Positions 31,938 through 42,915 of a DNA stretch of 64,000 bases are shown here, piece after piece (the stretch's first letter is position 1; every line of letters begins with the position of its first letter). The stretch is taken from the NCBI GenBank assembly GCA_019155205.2, contig JAHNZQ020003146.1:1850030-1914029 (forward strand), given 5' to 3'. The notes below the pieces were generated by a model. That model ran no database searches. It saw only the letters and a program-made list of their open reading frames with translations, and was not told the origin of the DNA. The position numbers and the translations under genes are program-made. The DNA is from Gracilaria vermiculophylla. Taxonomy: Eukaryota > Rhodophyta > Florideophyceae > Gracilariales > Gracilariaceae.

Positions 31938-32619
31938 GGTGCCGAACCCGTGCCAGTTTCACCGAGTGGCGGAGCGAGCTGGTCGGAAAGTTGGACGTGC
32001 AACTCTTGGTAACTGAACGTAACGGACTAAGGTAAGTAGATTCCCAGAGATTATTAGGGGAACATTCCGATACGCTTTGCCAATGCTTGCTAGCAGTGGG
32101 ACGGAAGTACCGTTGGCATGTCTGACGTCAGGCTGCGTGGCGGCCGAGAGGCGGACGGACCAACGTGTTGTGCGTGTGCGCGACGCGCAGGTGTGAGTGC
32201 GTCATTGGGCGTTTCTGCGAGGAAGGGGAGGATGCGCGAGTGCGGAAGCGCACTTGCGATGGATGTTCGAGTTGATGTGCCACCCCCCGCCACCATCGCT
32301 TTCTGATTTGACATCTCCGTCGCTCTCCATCTCTGCCACGTAATTTCTCGCCCCCCATCCCGCCCACTCCACCCACACTCAAAGCTCTGAACACGTCCGC
32401 CCGCAAACGGAAACAGAAAGTTTAAAAAAAACCGGCTTCGATTGCAAGAGCCTGGTATGCCAGCTTGTCTTTGTTGCAACTTCTGTGCGTACTCTGACAT
32501 GCGTACAATTTGTGAAACCACAACTATTTACCCTCATTCTCACTGCTTTGAAGCATCGCTCTCGTCTCCTGTAGCTCTTTGTAACTGTCTTGCGCTTTCT
32601 CTTTCCGTTGCATTGCTCT
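31938..32619. promoter_or_regulatory. Bidirectional GC-rich promoter, DGK / VSD-kinase
   Basis: About 680 bp between divergent genes. G-rich on the + strand near 32130-32250, switching to C-rich from about 32280 to 32400, with many CpG, then a C/T-rich leader before the kinase ATG. It serves as the reference for the similar islands at 9.5, 36 and 40 kb. Confidence 0.6.
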
Positions 32620-35202
32620 ATGGCATGCTACACTCATTGCTCCCTCCCACGCCCACCACCAAATCATTGCAAACCACTCTCGTGTACTTCTAATGCCTCT
32701 ACCAGCCATCAGTCACGATCTATAGTTCTTCCTTGCACGTCTGCTGTTAAACCCCGCATACAATCACACACTGCTCCCCAGTCATCAAACTCAGTCCGCC
32801 ATCACCTACACCTTCAAAACATCCAACAAGAAGACCCTCTTTCCGACCATAGCGGAACAATAAGCCTTTTTGAAACCCCTGGACAAAACACGAAGGCCAG
32901 AACTGGGTTTAATCAAAACGATTTTAAAGACTCTGAAGATGAGAATCTCACGAGTATATCGTCTCATTCCGACACTTCTCAATCCTTGTCCACCCAACAG
33001 CATTTACCAATTGTCCCTCGAGAAGTGGTTTACAGAATCATTGATTCTATTCCAGCCGCTGTATTTTTCATCACAGTCTCTCTGATTGATTATTTTGCTG
33101 CCGCCGCATCCATTTTAACCCAATCGCCTTCATACCTTCGTTTTTACGGCGTGATGGATTGGATCACAGCCATTTCTTTCTTTGTTGATGTCAATGCACG
33201 ACTTTATAGCTATGGATTTTGGTTCTATGTTCACGGACTAGTTCGCTCTTTTGAATATCTCTTGAGTCTTGTGAACTTCATCTTTGTGATTGCGCACATT
33301 TTGACTGGTTCTCATTGGTTTCTAATAACCAGATATATTCGTATTTTACGTCTTTTAACAATCTCTCTTCGTCTAAGAGATAGACACCTCAAATGGCGCA
33401 CTCGTTTAGAACTCGAAAGTCTTGTTCGCGTCCTTGAAAATGAAAGAAGTGAATACAGCAAGCTCGTGAAATGGCGTATTGACTCTAGTGCAATAGCTAT
33501 CGGAGAACAAGCTGGACACGGCGGTTTTGGAACGGTCTACTCTGGTCTTTTCAGAGGAACTCTAGTGGCTGTTAAGCAAATATCCGCTTCAGAACAGCAC
33601 ACAACAGTCAACTGCATTGAAGATGAAGCCGTAACCCTTGTCAATCTTAGGCACCCAAACGTTGTTCTCTTCATGGGTTTCGTCAACGAGACTTCCAAAT
33701 TATGGATTGTCACCGAATACTGTTCACGTGGATCTGTCCGTGATTGTTTGGATGCCGGCGACGCAGCCCTCACGGAAGGCCGTATTCTAAAACTTGCGCT
33801 GGGAGCCGCTCGTGGACTTGCCTACCTACATGGACAACAACCACCAGTCCTTCATCTTGATTTGAAGACTTCTAACATTCTCATATCGTCTGGCTGGGAT
33901 GCAAAGCTCGGTGATTTTGGTCTTAGCAAAAGCCTTGATGATATCGAAAACAATTGGTTTTACGGAACGATGCAGTATGCGGCTCCTGAGATTCTAGAAG
34001 CAAACAAATTCACCACTGCTGCCGACGTCTATTCTTTCGGAATCTGCCTGTGGGAAATGGCTACAAAAGAGATACCATATGAGCACATGGATCCTGCAGC
34101 GGTGCTTTGGGGAGTCGTCAGATCAAACCTGCGACCCCCTCTGGAAAGACTAGTGTGCAGTACCAAGGTTTCAGCCTCCAGCGAGACAGAGATCACTCCG
34201 GTGTCAATGCAAAGGACTTTGCGAGAAGACCGCCCGAATCGCGTTCCATACTCCCCGGCGTATATGAAGAGAAGAAGCTGCGACGCAAGCACAGTTACCC
34301 CGAACACGACTCCCGTGATTTGTCCGTCACATGTGGCAGAAAGATCACCCAGAACGCTTACCAACAACAATCAAACTGATGGCGTGATTGCAGAGAACGT
34401 GCACGAAAATATTAGCAGACCAGCAGCGTGTGAAATGTCTGATCGACCAGCTGCTGTCACCATAGTGCCTCCAATTCGTATAAAGCATAGGGTTCTCGAC
34501 ATAGAGCGCTCAAAAGAAGACAGGGAAGCCTTGTTAACCTCGGAGACATTTGTAGAAATCAGTGAAGACCTGGACTCTACAATCAAGAAAAAGTCAAATC
34601 GTCGAAGGATTCAAAAAGGGGCGAGAGGAGAGCCAAGCCCCTCAGGACTAAATAACTTGACCACAAAAGTAACAGCAACCATCCAGATGTTTGATGATAG
34701 GCCCCCCATCTTCCGACGCAAAGAAGATGAAGGATCCTTAGATGGAGGTTTAGAAGCATCCGAAAGTGCATGCGATGCCAGCAGTACGATGGGCTCGCCT
34801 CGGTTTCATTCAATGATGCGCCAGAGCATTATACCAAAGAGCATTGGAAAGGCATACCATAGGAAAACGCAAAGCCAAAATACTAACAGATGCAGCAATC
34901 CACGTGTTGAAAATGACGAAGATAGTGACCCATTCATGAGGCGAATGGCAAATTTTTCGAAAAGAACAGACAATGCAAACAAACTGAAACTGGAGCAAGC
35001 TCATGTTCGAGATGGAGATGGGAAAAAGGCGGTAACCGAAAGAGAAAATAATAACGCTGGGCGCAAAGCCGCGAAGGTTCCCCAAGAGTACATCGATCTG
35101 ATTCAAAAGTGCTGGGCACAGAACGCAGAAGATCGGCCTACTGCGAGTGAGCTCGTGTGGCAACTAGTGATAATGATGGATTGTCAAATGAGAGAAAAAT
35201 AG
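32620..35202 (+). CDS. Membrane TKL-type protein kinase with voltage-sensor-like N-terminus
   Basis: 860 aa from the first ATG (32620); the frame opens at 32590 with TTG. Residues 1-130 are polar. Four membrane segments follow: S1 about 145-166, S2 about 182-204 with FFVDVNARLYSYG (Asp190, Arg194), S3 about 211-228 beginning SFEYLLSLV (Glu212), and S4 about 235-255 with Arg238, Arg241 and Arg244 at every third position, then more Arg. This is the layout of a voltage-sensor domain, closest in feel to voltage-sensing phosphatases. A short amphipathic linker leads to a Raf-like (TKL) kinase: GHGGFGTV loop at 299-306, Lys319, HLDLKTSN with Asp414, DFG at 432-434, YAAPE. Subdomain XI (DRP, 838-840) is separated from subdomain X by a polar insert of about 310 residues (511-820). 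Single exon. A plasma-membrane site is inferred. Confidence 0.82.
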   Translation: MACYTHCSLPRPPPNHCKPLSCTSNASTSHQSRSIVLPCTSAVKPRIQSHTAPQSSNSVRHHLHLQNIQQEDPLSDHSGTISLFETPGQNTKARTGFNQNDFKDSEDENLTSISSHSDTSQSLSTQQHLPIVPREVVYRIIDSIPAAVFFITVSLIDYFAAAASILTQSPSYLRFYGVMDWITAISFFVDVNARLYSYGFWFYVHGLVRSFEYLLSLVNFIFVIAHILTGSHWFLITRYIRILRLLTISLRLRDRHLKWRTRLELESLVRVLENERSEYSKLVKWRIDSSAIAIGEQAGHGGFGTVYSGLFRGTLVAVKQISASEQHTTVNCIEDEAVTLVNLRHPNVVLFMGFVNETSKLWIVTEYCSRGSVRDCLDAGDAALTEGRILKLALGAARGLAYLHGQQPPVLHLDLKTSNILISSGWDAKLGDFGLSKSLDDIENNWFYGTMQYAAPEILEANKFTTAADVYSFGICLWEMATKEIPYEHMDPAAVLWGVVRSNLRPPLERLVCSTKVSASSETEITPVSMQRTLREDRPNRVPYSPAYMKRRSCDASTVTPNTTPVICPSHVAERSPRTLTNNNQTDGVIAENVHENISRPAACEMSDRPAAVTIVPPIRIKHRVLDIERSKEDREALLTSETFVEISEDLDSTIKKKSNRRRIQKGARGEPSPSGLNNLTTKVTATIQMFDDRPPIFRRKEDEGSLDGGLEASESACDASSTMGSPRFHSMMRQSIIPKSIGKAYHRKTQSQNTNRCSNPRVENDEDSDPFMRRMANFSKRTDNANKLKLEQAHVRDGDGKKAVTERENNNAGRKAAKVPQEYIDLIQKCWAQNAEDRPTASELVWQLVIMMDCQMREK

Positions 35203-35545
35203 TATGGAACTTGCTTTGTTGACCTAGCGATAAAACAATGACAAGGTCTATTGGGAGGCTACAAGGTTTGGGCGCCGGTCAAGTAGACAATTGTTGTATC
35301 AGGGGTTACAGTTGGCAAGCGCGGGTAGGACACACTGTGAATGATGAAACAAAGTTACGCTTTTCTTTATGTACTGACACTACGATGATGAAAACTAATT
35401 GAACGCGGCCCCGCAGCGACATTCGCGAGCAGTAAAATCGCCAGGCATGCTTCAAAGAGCGAAGAGATGTACAGCGGCCGGTCATGTGTGAGAAAGCGGC
35501 AAGAAGACGGGTTACAGAGGATGCGAAGTCGGCAGCGGCCGACCT
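35203..35545. other. Convergent spacer, kinase / zinc-finger gene
   Basis: 343 bp with no gene seen; 3' regions of both neighbours. Confidence 0.6.
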
Positions 35546-35779
35546 TCATTTGGAGTGATGGTTCTTCTTGTGCCGGCTCCTTGAACTGCGGTGCCGAAAG
35601 GAATGATTGCAGCCTTCCACCGGGCACTCGAACCTTTCCTCGGATTTATTAGGCCTCGATGTATTATTGGAACTGGCGCTCTTCATGCTGCTGCTGGTGC
35701 CAGAGTTTGGCTTGTCGCCATCCAAGACAGTTTTCCAGTAATCGGAACGCTGCGAAGTGCCTTGGGAATAAGTAGACAT
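35546..35779 (-). CDS. Small single C2H2 zinc-finger protein
   Basis: 77 aa from the ATG at 35779. A Ser/Thr/Asn-rich N-terminal 45 residues is followed by one finger, FECPVEGCNHSFRHRSSR then SRHKKNHH, i.e. C-x4-C-x12-H-x4-H with the TFIIIA-type Phe/Phe core, ending six residues later. Possibly a DNA- or RNA-binding protein; a single finger alone usually needs flanking basic residues, which are present. A purine-rich + strand (pyrimidine-rich leader on the coding strand) lies directly upstream at 35780-35930. It could be one exon of a larger gene, but no splice signal is needed. Confidence 0.7.
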   Translation of the reverse strand: MSTYSQGTSQRSDYWKTVLDGDKPNSGTSSSMKSASSNNTSRPNKSEERFECPVEGCNHSFRHRSSRSRHKKNHHSK

Positions 35780-36715
35780 GAAACCGAGGAATGGAGTCCG
35801 TTGGGGAAAGTGTGCGAAGAGCCGAAAAGACGAGAAAAGCGCGGAGGGGCGTGTAGAAGTAGTTCGGAGTGGAGCAGAGTCGATGGGCGATGCGTGAGTC
35901 GGAGTGGCGCGAGAGGTGACGATGTGCTTTTATAGGACGCCCCGGAGAAAACGCTGCGGTCATGGGACCTCGCGGCATTGCTGCACCTAAATAATTTTAA
36001 CGTTTCCAACCGTCACAGGCGGTCTCGAGGCCGACTCGTGCCGCCACGCGCTGTCACAATGTTGGAGGGGCTTGGTCACTGCAACACGACTGCGCCCATG
36101 CGCGGGGCGCATGCCGCCTTGCTGTAACGGCGTGCCTTTACTCCAAGCGGAGGCGTGTGTGCCGCCGCTGAGTTTAGCCCCAGCGCGCCACGCACCGCGC
36201 TCCGTGGCCTGCACCGAGGCGGCAGCGTGCGTCCCCGCGCCCGAACCCGCTCCCCCGCCCGCGTCGCCGCCCGTTCCCGTCCCTGCCCCCCGCAGCATGC
36301 GCTTCCCCTGCGTCGACTCACGCAGCCAGCGATTCGTCTCGCCTTCCCGGCCCTCGTTCGTTCCGTTACGCCCGCCCCTCGGCGCGCTGGCTTGTTGTCC
36401 GTCTTCTAGTCAGGTGCTCAACCGCAGCTCTGCGCTTGTTGGCGTGTCAGCGACGCCTTCCAAAACATCTACTAAATTTAAGCACTTCTCCCGTACAAAC
36501 CTCCACCTCTGAATTTGCACGCGCAACCGCACTTCAACGTTCGCGCTTCGCACACATCGCCCCTTCGCATTCTTCAAACGACCGTCCTCCATTCAATCTT
36601 CTTCCCATTTCGAAGCCCTCACCGTCTTTCCTTCCATCGCCACCACCCCGTCCCGTTTCCAGCGCCCCTGCTTTCGCGCTTCAGCGCCTGCAGCACCATC
36701 GCCGTCGTTGAGCCA
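35780..36715. promoter_or_regulatory. GC-rich island with strand switch
   Basis: The + strand is purine-rich at 35780-35930 (leader of the zinc-finger gene) and strongly C-rich from 36160 to 36700 with dense CpG. All three frames are partly open in the C-rich part, as expected from composition. It looks like a bidirectional promoter whose rightward transcript has no recognised gene. Confidence 0.45.
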
Positions 36716-39653
36716 TGCATGCGCATGGTCAACTCACACTGGTGCACGCACACCTCAACGATAGGCGGTTTCTAAAAAACACCGCTATTTCTTCTGACCA
36801 TGTTTCGCCAATCTGGCCCTCGATGAAAAGTGGAACCATCGAAACTACCTGAACTCCGTTCCCGTCCGCCTACTGCACAACACCATGCGCATTGCACTAC
36901 AAGGCACAAATAGCGCTGACTTCAGCTTTCTGCCATGCTTATCTATACTGATCTGTCCAGTGAGTAGAAACTATGCCCGTCCAGTTCACTGCCGCATTGC
37001 CGTCTCACCAATTGCCCGTTTCCCCGTCTTCCACCTTCTGCCCATTGCGCAGAGTACCTCGTAACAACCTTTCCACCTGTTTCCATTCTAACAATCAGTG
37101 AGAGCAGAACAAGTCAGTGCAAGACAGCTGTTTTCTGGGTAGAAAAAAAATTGTAAACCATGCATATAATACATTCCAGTAACAAAGGGCCTGGCACCGC
37201 TCTCCCGTCTGTCCTCCACGTCTATTTTCTTTCTTCTTATTCCTCCTCTTCTCACTTTCTTTTTCAAAGCGGAAAGCAACTTTGAACTGCCCTGACCTGG
37301 AGATCAGATGGCATTTGCACTATCGTTAAAAACCCTGTAACCTACAATCGTAAAACTGTAGGTGTCGCAACCTTTGTGATTGACAGCATTCACGGACATT
37401 CGTTTCTTCCGTCATTGCAACAGATTCATGTGATTCATTCATGACCACCTTTTGACAAAAAGTCGATACTACCACCATTGGTCTCTCGGCTCAACTTCCT
37501 CGTGTCTTTTAGTTCAGAATCTGTCATCAAAAAGGTTTATGTCAGACAAAAAAAAATGACAGTTTTAAGATTTCTCTGCTTTCAAAGACTCTATGCGACT
37601 GAGCATAAATGGAAAAGTGTGCGTTGCAATGAACTCTGGATTGCTAATTTCGAATGACTTAAGAAGAGCTTTCTAATTTCTTGTTTCCAACAGAGTGTTT
37701 CTAGCCCACATGTTTCGACTTGCAAGCTGCCCTTTCCGGAGAAGTCAGCACAAAATGGTATTGCATGCGCCTATTGATAGCATGAGAGATATAAAAACGC
37801 CAGTATTTGCAACAAGTATGATGGCATCAGTTTCACATGGATTAAAACACATCTCTTGAACCTCTCCTATCAAAATGGAAAATCTCTGGTGAGATGGGAG
37901 CCTCTGTTTTAGCGCAATTCATACCATACAATCATGGGCGCTATCGGTGGCACTCCAGTGGCTGCCTGCTGTCCAAGCTGTTGTCGATGGTGCAAGTTAA
38001 TATTTGATTTTTCTCCAGCTCTTGATATTATATTGAAAATAGAGGGAAGCTATAAAAATAGTATTTGTGAAGTGAGGCATATTCAATAAAACATAAAATC
38101 TTGTCGGCCTCCTTGAGTTCTGGTCTGCCCTTACCGTTGACAGATTCCATGTCTAGAAGGGTTCTATGGACATTTTTTCCTGGGTTTGGTTGATGAGAAG
38201 ATGTTTTCAAATTGTATATACAGATGTATCATTGACACTTCATGGGATATTCAAAAAAAAATGCGGGGGTGATAGAATTGGTGGTATCTCTTTTGGGCTT
38301 TGATTCGAAAAGAACAAATTTATCTCGCATTATCCATGCGAAGACCGAGGACATGTCTTGTGTTTGTACATCTTTTTTCCGCGTTTTAGTCCTTACATTT
38401 TTGTGGCCTTCTATTCTAAAGATAGGCCAAGTACATACAGGTTTGAGCCAACGAACAATGGAGGAGAAATTGTCACCCGGAAAAGCCTTGACTGAAATAC
38501 AATCACAACTTGCCAACTTCAGCCACGGAATGGTGTATCATCGTTGCCGATTTCTTCTTGGCTTAGAACTGTTGCACGAGGTCTACAACTACATTACATT
38601 TCAAATAATACCGATGTTCTCCTCAGAATTTTAAGGCTTCATTATCCCTATTTGTGCAAAAAGTGCATATTGCCGTCTTGAAAAAACTATGGGCTTCTGA
38701 TGGGTTTGCTACTGCGGTCTTATCCTGAAATCAAATCAGTACTCTTGTTTCAAGATATTTTTATACATGAGATAAGTCTGCCTCATGTGAATTTATTGCA
38801 AATTCAAATATCAACAATAAGCTTACAAGAAATAGCCACAGAGCATTGAAGAGCTTCATTGGGCAGGTAGACGTGGTTCATTGATATCGTGTTCTTCACT
38901 GTCGTGCGCATCAAAAATGAAATGCGTAAGTTACAGGAAACAATGTTTCTACGCACTAATATGCAAGATGTCATTCCGAAGCATGTGCAACGAAGACATT
39001 GAGGATTTTGCAAGATACCCACTTACTACAAGCATAGGGAGCGAGAATAGCGCATATACTTTCTCTTGCATGCGTAAAGATGAAAAGAAGTAAAGCACAG
39101 GAATACGTTGAAATATAAAGGTCCCGTACGTACTAAATAGATCGCTAAAGACAGCCAAGAAAGAAATGCAGCTTAAGTGCCAACGTGATGAAAGATAAAA
39201 ATGGCGTTAGATTTTCTTTAAGAAATATTAAGACTTGGATACCGAGAGGATATCGAGGGAAGAATAAATGAGAGTGTATCTTCAATAAGACAGACAAGAA
39301 ATACAATAAAAAAATTTCGAAAGGTTCTGGCGGCAACTGTGGAGTCCTAAAGTAACGCCCAAGCTTCGTATCGGTCTCAATGCAAAGAAAGAAAACGTTG
39401 CTTAATGCTCACGTGGCGCTTTAGTATCGTGTTGCGCATTGGGCCACCAAACATTTTCTTCAAGAAAATCGAAAATGGTTTGCTGTATGTTATAGTGCTG
39501 GCACAGGAATGGGAACGAGGGTTTTATCAAGGCCGTTGATTGTCATGTTAATATAACGACCATGACAAATCGAGCCATCAGTGCGTAGGTCGCCAAGTCA
39601 CAAACAGTGGCTAACAGCTTACATACGGCGCCAAGCATGAAAAAGCACCAAAA
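36716..39653. other. Spacer, nothing recognised
   Basis: About 2.9 kb, becoming AT-rich after 37.1 kb. The longest frame is 130 codons (38242-38634 +), overlapped by a 95-codon frame on the other strand; no motif. Any rightward transcript from the 36-kb island would pass here. Confidence 0.5.
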
Positions 39654-40830
39654 TCAGATACATGACACTGATGTGTGTGGTGGACAAAGGGTGGGGATAA
39701 CCTTAATCGACGCAAATACTGGAAGCAATATGGAAAGCGTAATTGGAGATAACTTATGAAACACGCCATCGATTAACAGCTCGGAGATGAGATTTGACGT
39801 ACGGCTGAGAAGAAAAAGTTCGGTAGTGTACAGGTTTCCTGGGATAGAGAAAACCGAAAATAAAGAGGCCATTTGTGTTACACAGCGAGGGAAGCTATTG
39901 TTGTTGGAAGAGGGAGATGACGTGGGCAATTGGCAGCGAGGTGAGCTGAGCGAGGTGGGCAAAGCGAGGGGAGCGAAGCGAGGAGGCAATGCAGAGGATA
40001 TGCAAGTGGAATACATGCGAAAGTCAGGCGCGGGAGAATAACGGAGGAAGGCGAGCTCCAGGCGGCGCAAAGTGATGATGCAATGCAAATGGGGATTTGG
40101 GGTCCCGGTTGAGAGGTGTGTTGGCAGAAATACACCACGGGTTGGTGCTTTCCACTCAGGCTGAGGTGGCTGGAGGAGGAGCACTGGAAGAGCAAGCCGG
40201 CGGCGCAGGCACGAACTTCGCACGCGTACAGATAGCCCGTGGGTGGCGACGAATGGCAGTGGGCGATGGCCGGTGGAGTACAGCGCTGAGGCAGTGCATG
40301 TTGGCGGATGACGTAACTTTCGATGATTCTGAGCCCCGCATGCAGCTGAAGGGGAGCCGCGAACGCGCGCCTTAAAGTGGGTGGCGCCGCGGCTACCCGA
40401 GGCTACGCTGGCCCACCGCCAATGAGAGGGAAGTGACAGCGAGGCATGCATCGCGTGTCCTTCTGCCACCGCCGCAAAGCCGCGCCACGACGCCGCCCAC
40501 TTTTGCGCCACGTGTTGCTGCACATCGTGACACATCACAAAAATAGATCACATCGAACCAAACCCAACGCTCCTCATTCCAGTTCTCGCCTCTACTTGTC
40601 TCAGCACCCTCCCGCCCTTGTTGCAGCATTCTCACTCGCCCACCTTTCCGAACGCTGGCGCTCCCGTACTCCTTCGTCCCCATCGAATCTCGCGCCAACC
40701 CATCCGCACCCTCTCGAGACTGTACCAACGAGCACCCCATGCTTCGCCACACCACACAAATCACCGTGTAATCGTCTTTCTCGTCCACCTCCTGCTCTTG
40801 CACACGACACCCAATGTGCCCCCCTCAATA
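39654..40830. promoter_or_regulatory. GC-rich island with strand switch and overlapping weak ORFs
   Basis: The + strand is G-rich at 39880-40040 and 40150-40280, then C-rich from 40440 to 40760. A 294-codon frame on the minus strand (39654-40538) and a 202-codon frame on the plus strand (40446-41054) overlap at their starts, share no domain with any family I know, and are Ser/Pro/His/Leu-rich as expected from base skew. I read this as a bidirectional promoter and leader region rather than two genes. Confidence 0.4.
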
Positions 40831-41472
40831 TGCAATCAGTCGTCTTTTATGTAAGCGCATCTGTTTGCAGTACAACTCGGAACGGTAGGCAAATCTACTC
40901 AAAGCTTCTGTGTACAGCCACATCGAATTTGTTACCAGTGAGCAGTCTGATCTACGAGAAAGGGATGACACGTCGACGACGGTTCCGAGCCGCCGTCGGG
41001 TCGGTTTATTGTGAGCTCTTCGTGTACTACTTGATTCGTAGTGCAGGTGCATGATGACATTGTCCGCGCTCCTGTTCTCAGCTGCCGTCATGGCATCACC
41101 ATGGAGCTCCACAGACTTCTATGTTCCAAAATGCACCGTATGTGCACTCCACAAACACAAATTCTCACTATCTACACGAGGCACCAGGGGAAAACCACGA
41201 GTAAGAGAATGCACCAACGCTACATGCCGAGAAAGAAGAAACACCCTTCGATCGAATTCTTTATGCTTGCCGACTCAAGCCCAATCCATAGACCCCAACC
41301 CTTGAATATATGCTCATTAGTCCCAATCAATGGCTGGGACAAACCTGAGCCCCCCTGAAATGCGGCTCCTGGGTATCTGCGCCGAAACCGACTGTACATG
41401 GGTTGCCTCAATGCACCCAAAGCCGCCGCCGTTGGTTATACACTACAGCAAACATGATGGAATCCACATTGT
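40831..41472. other. Spacer, small ORFs only
   Basis: Only frames under about 105 codons, with no motif. It ends at the 3' end of the F-box-like gene. Confidence 0.5.
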
Positions 41473-42915
41473 TCAACTCGTTCTCTCATGAAGCCACTGC
41501 TCGACCATTCCCCGCACACCCGCGGCACATAGACCCTCAACTTCCGCACGTCGACATGCCGCCTCAGCCCGTCGCAGCAGAGTTTCTGTGCAAAAGTCGT
41601 TGCTCAAGTCACGAAGCTGCATTTGCTGCATCCAAACTGACCGTTGTTTCGTGCCATATGCGCAGTGTGCCAGCGCCGGTAAAGTTACTGGTAGCCATCG
41701 CACAAAATGTGTTAGCGCAAAGTCGCCCAGCACGCCTACGCTCTGAACACATGCCGGGAGCGCCACATCCTTAAGTCCCACAAACACGTACGGATTAACT
41801 AACAACACACGCACGCGTGCCGCATACGCTAGTGATGAGGCTACTTCTGCCGCTGCTTTCACCATCAACTGAGCGCACTCTTCATCATCACTCAGCGGCA
41901 TGGATACGAATAACCTCGCAAAGCCAAGAGTGCCATGGGAGTGATCGGCATCATCGCGCATCATCTGGCGCACAACTTGTTTCATTAGTGTACCGTCATT
42001 CTGTAGCAAATCTTTGGCCACGGACGGGGTGTCCACTTCGACTGCTAATAGCGAGATGTCTTCAAAGAAAACCTTGCTCCTTGATAACGTTTTCATTCCC
42101 TCCGAAATCCATGTGCTCATTCGCACCGCCTCAAACCCAAACGAATGTCTAGGAGCATTGCGATGCACCATGCTTGAAACATAGGGAGGCCCGTACGGCA
42201 CCGTGCGGGGCCCTGAACGCATTTGCATCATCTCGTTCTCAAATTGCCTGTCGCTGAGATACCATCCACCGGGAAATTCCTTGTCATACCTTGGTACCAA
42301 GTTTCCCAACCACGACACGTCAGCCTTGACAGCCTCACGCGTCAACCCATCCCAGAATTTGGGCAAAGCCGACGCCGTGTGGTCGTCCACACAACAAAGT
42401 TTTAATCTCTTTGGAGCGCACCGCGCCTCATGCAATGCCTCCAATGTGGGCACACGCGGCCGCGTGATCGACAAAATCTGCACGCGGCGTGCAACTTCAT
42501 CGGGCACTCTCACCCCACCTTCAACATCCACAAAGGTCAGTGTGCGCAGCGTTTCAAAAGCCTTTAGCCGCTGCAGTACGGTCTGCAATTGGTGGCGCGC
42601 CATGGCGCACAATCGCAGACTTTCCACTGTCTTCACGGCTTTACCGCTGCTTATAGCACGCAGCGCAAACAGCGTTCCATGTATAACATCCTTTGACAAA
42701 GTCGTTACCACGCTGTACAACACACTTTCTTCTGATATCACCCTTGTTGTACACGAGCTCGCCATCATCTTCATCACTATCGCGTACATCTTCTTGCAAG
42801 CATTCGCAGTATTCCATAAGTCGCGCAGATTACTGGCTATCTGCGAGCCGTCATCCTCCGCAAGCGCATGTACCACGAGCAGCAATTCTTGGTCGGGTAG
42901 ATCTAAGAATCGCAT
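41473..42915 (-). CDS. F-box-like protein, otherwise unrecognised
   Basis: 480 aa, ATG at 42915, single exon. Residues 1-45 (MRFLDLPDQELLLVVHAL, then a helix with SNLRDLWNTANACKKMYAIV) have the spacing of an F-box: LPxELL near the start and a helix ending in a C-K-x-hydrophobic pattern. The rest contains Leu-rich helical and strand stretches (LRTLTFVDVEGG, PKRLKLCCVD, RVLLVNPYVFVGL, VQSVGVLGDF), suggesting an irregular leucine-rich-repeat-like fold. If so it would be a substrate adaptor of an SCF ubiquitin ligase; that is inference. GC content is higher than in the spacer around it. The end falls just before a short spacer. Confidence 0.6.
   Translation of the reverse strand: MRFLDLPDQELLLVVHALAEDDGSQIASNLRDLWNTANACKKMYAIVMKMMASSCTTRVISEESVLYSVVTTLSKDVIHGTLFALRAISSGKAVKTVESLRLCAMARHQLQTVLQRLKAFETLRTLTFVDVEGGVRVPDEVARRVQILSITRPRVPTLEALHEARCAPKRLKLCCVDDHTASALPKFWDGLTREAVKADVSWLGNLVPRYDKEFPGGWYLSDRQFENEMMQMRSGPRTVPYGPPYVSSMVHRNAPRHSFGFEAVRMSTWISEGMKTLSRSKVFFEDISLLAVEVDTPSVAKDLLQNDGTLMKQVVRQMMRDDADHSHGTLGFARLFVSMPLSDDEECAQLMVKAAAEVASSLAYAARVRVLLVNPYVFVGLKDVALPACVQSVGVLGDFALTHFVRWLPVTLPALAHCAYGTKQRSVWMQQMQLRDLSNDFCTETLLRRAEAACRRAEVEGLCAAGVRGMVEQWLHERTS

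Noticed and set aside
39654..41054. Divergent genes of 294 aa (-) and 202 aa (+) at the 40-kb island
   Set aside because: The frames overlap at their starts, have Ser/Pro/His/Leu-rich composition explained by base skew, and other frames there are open too.
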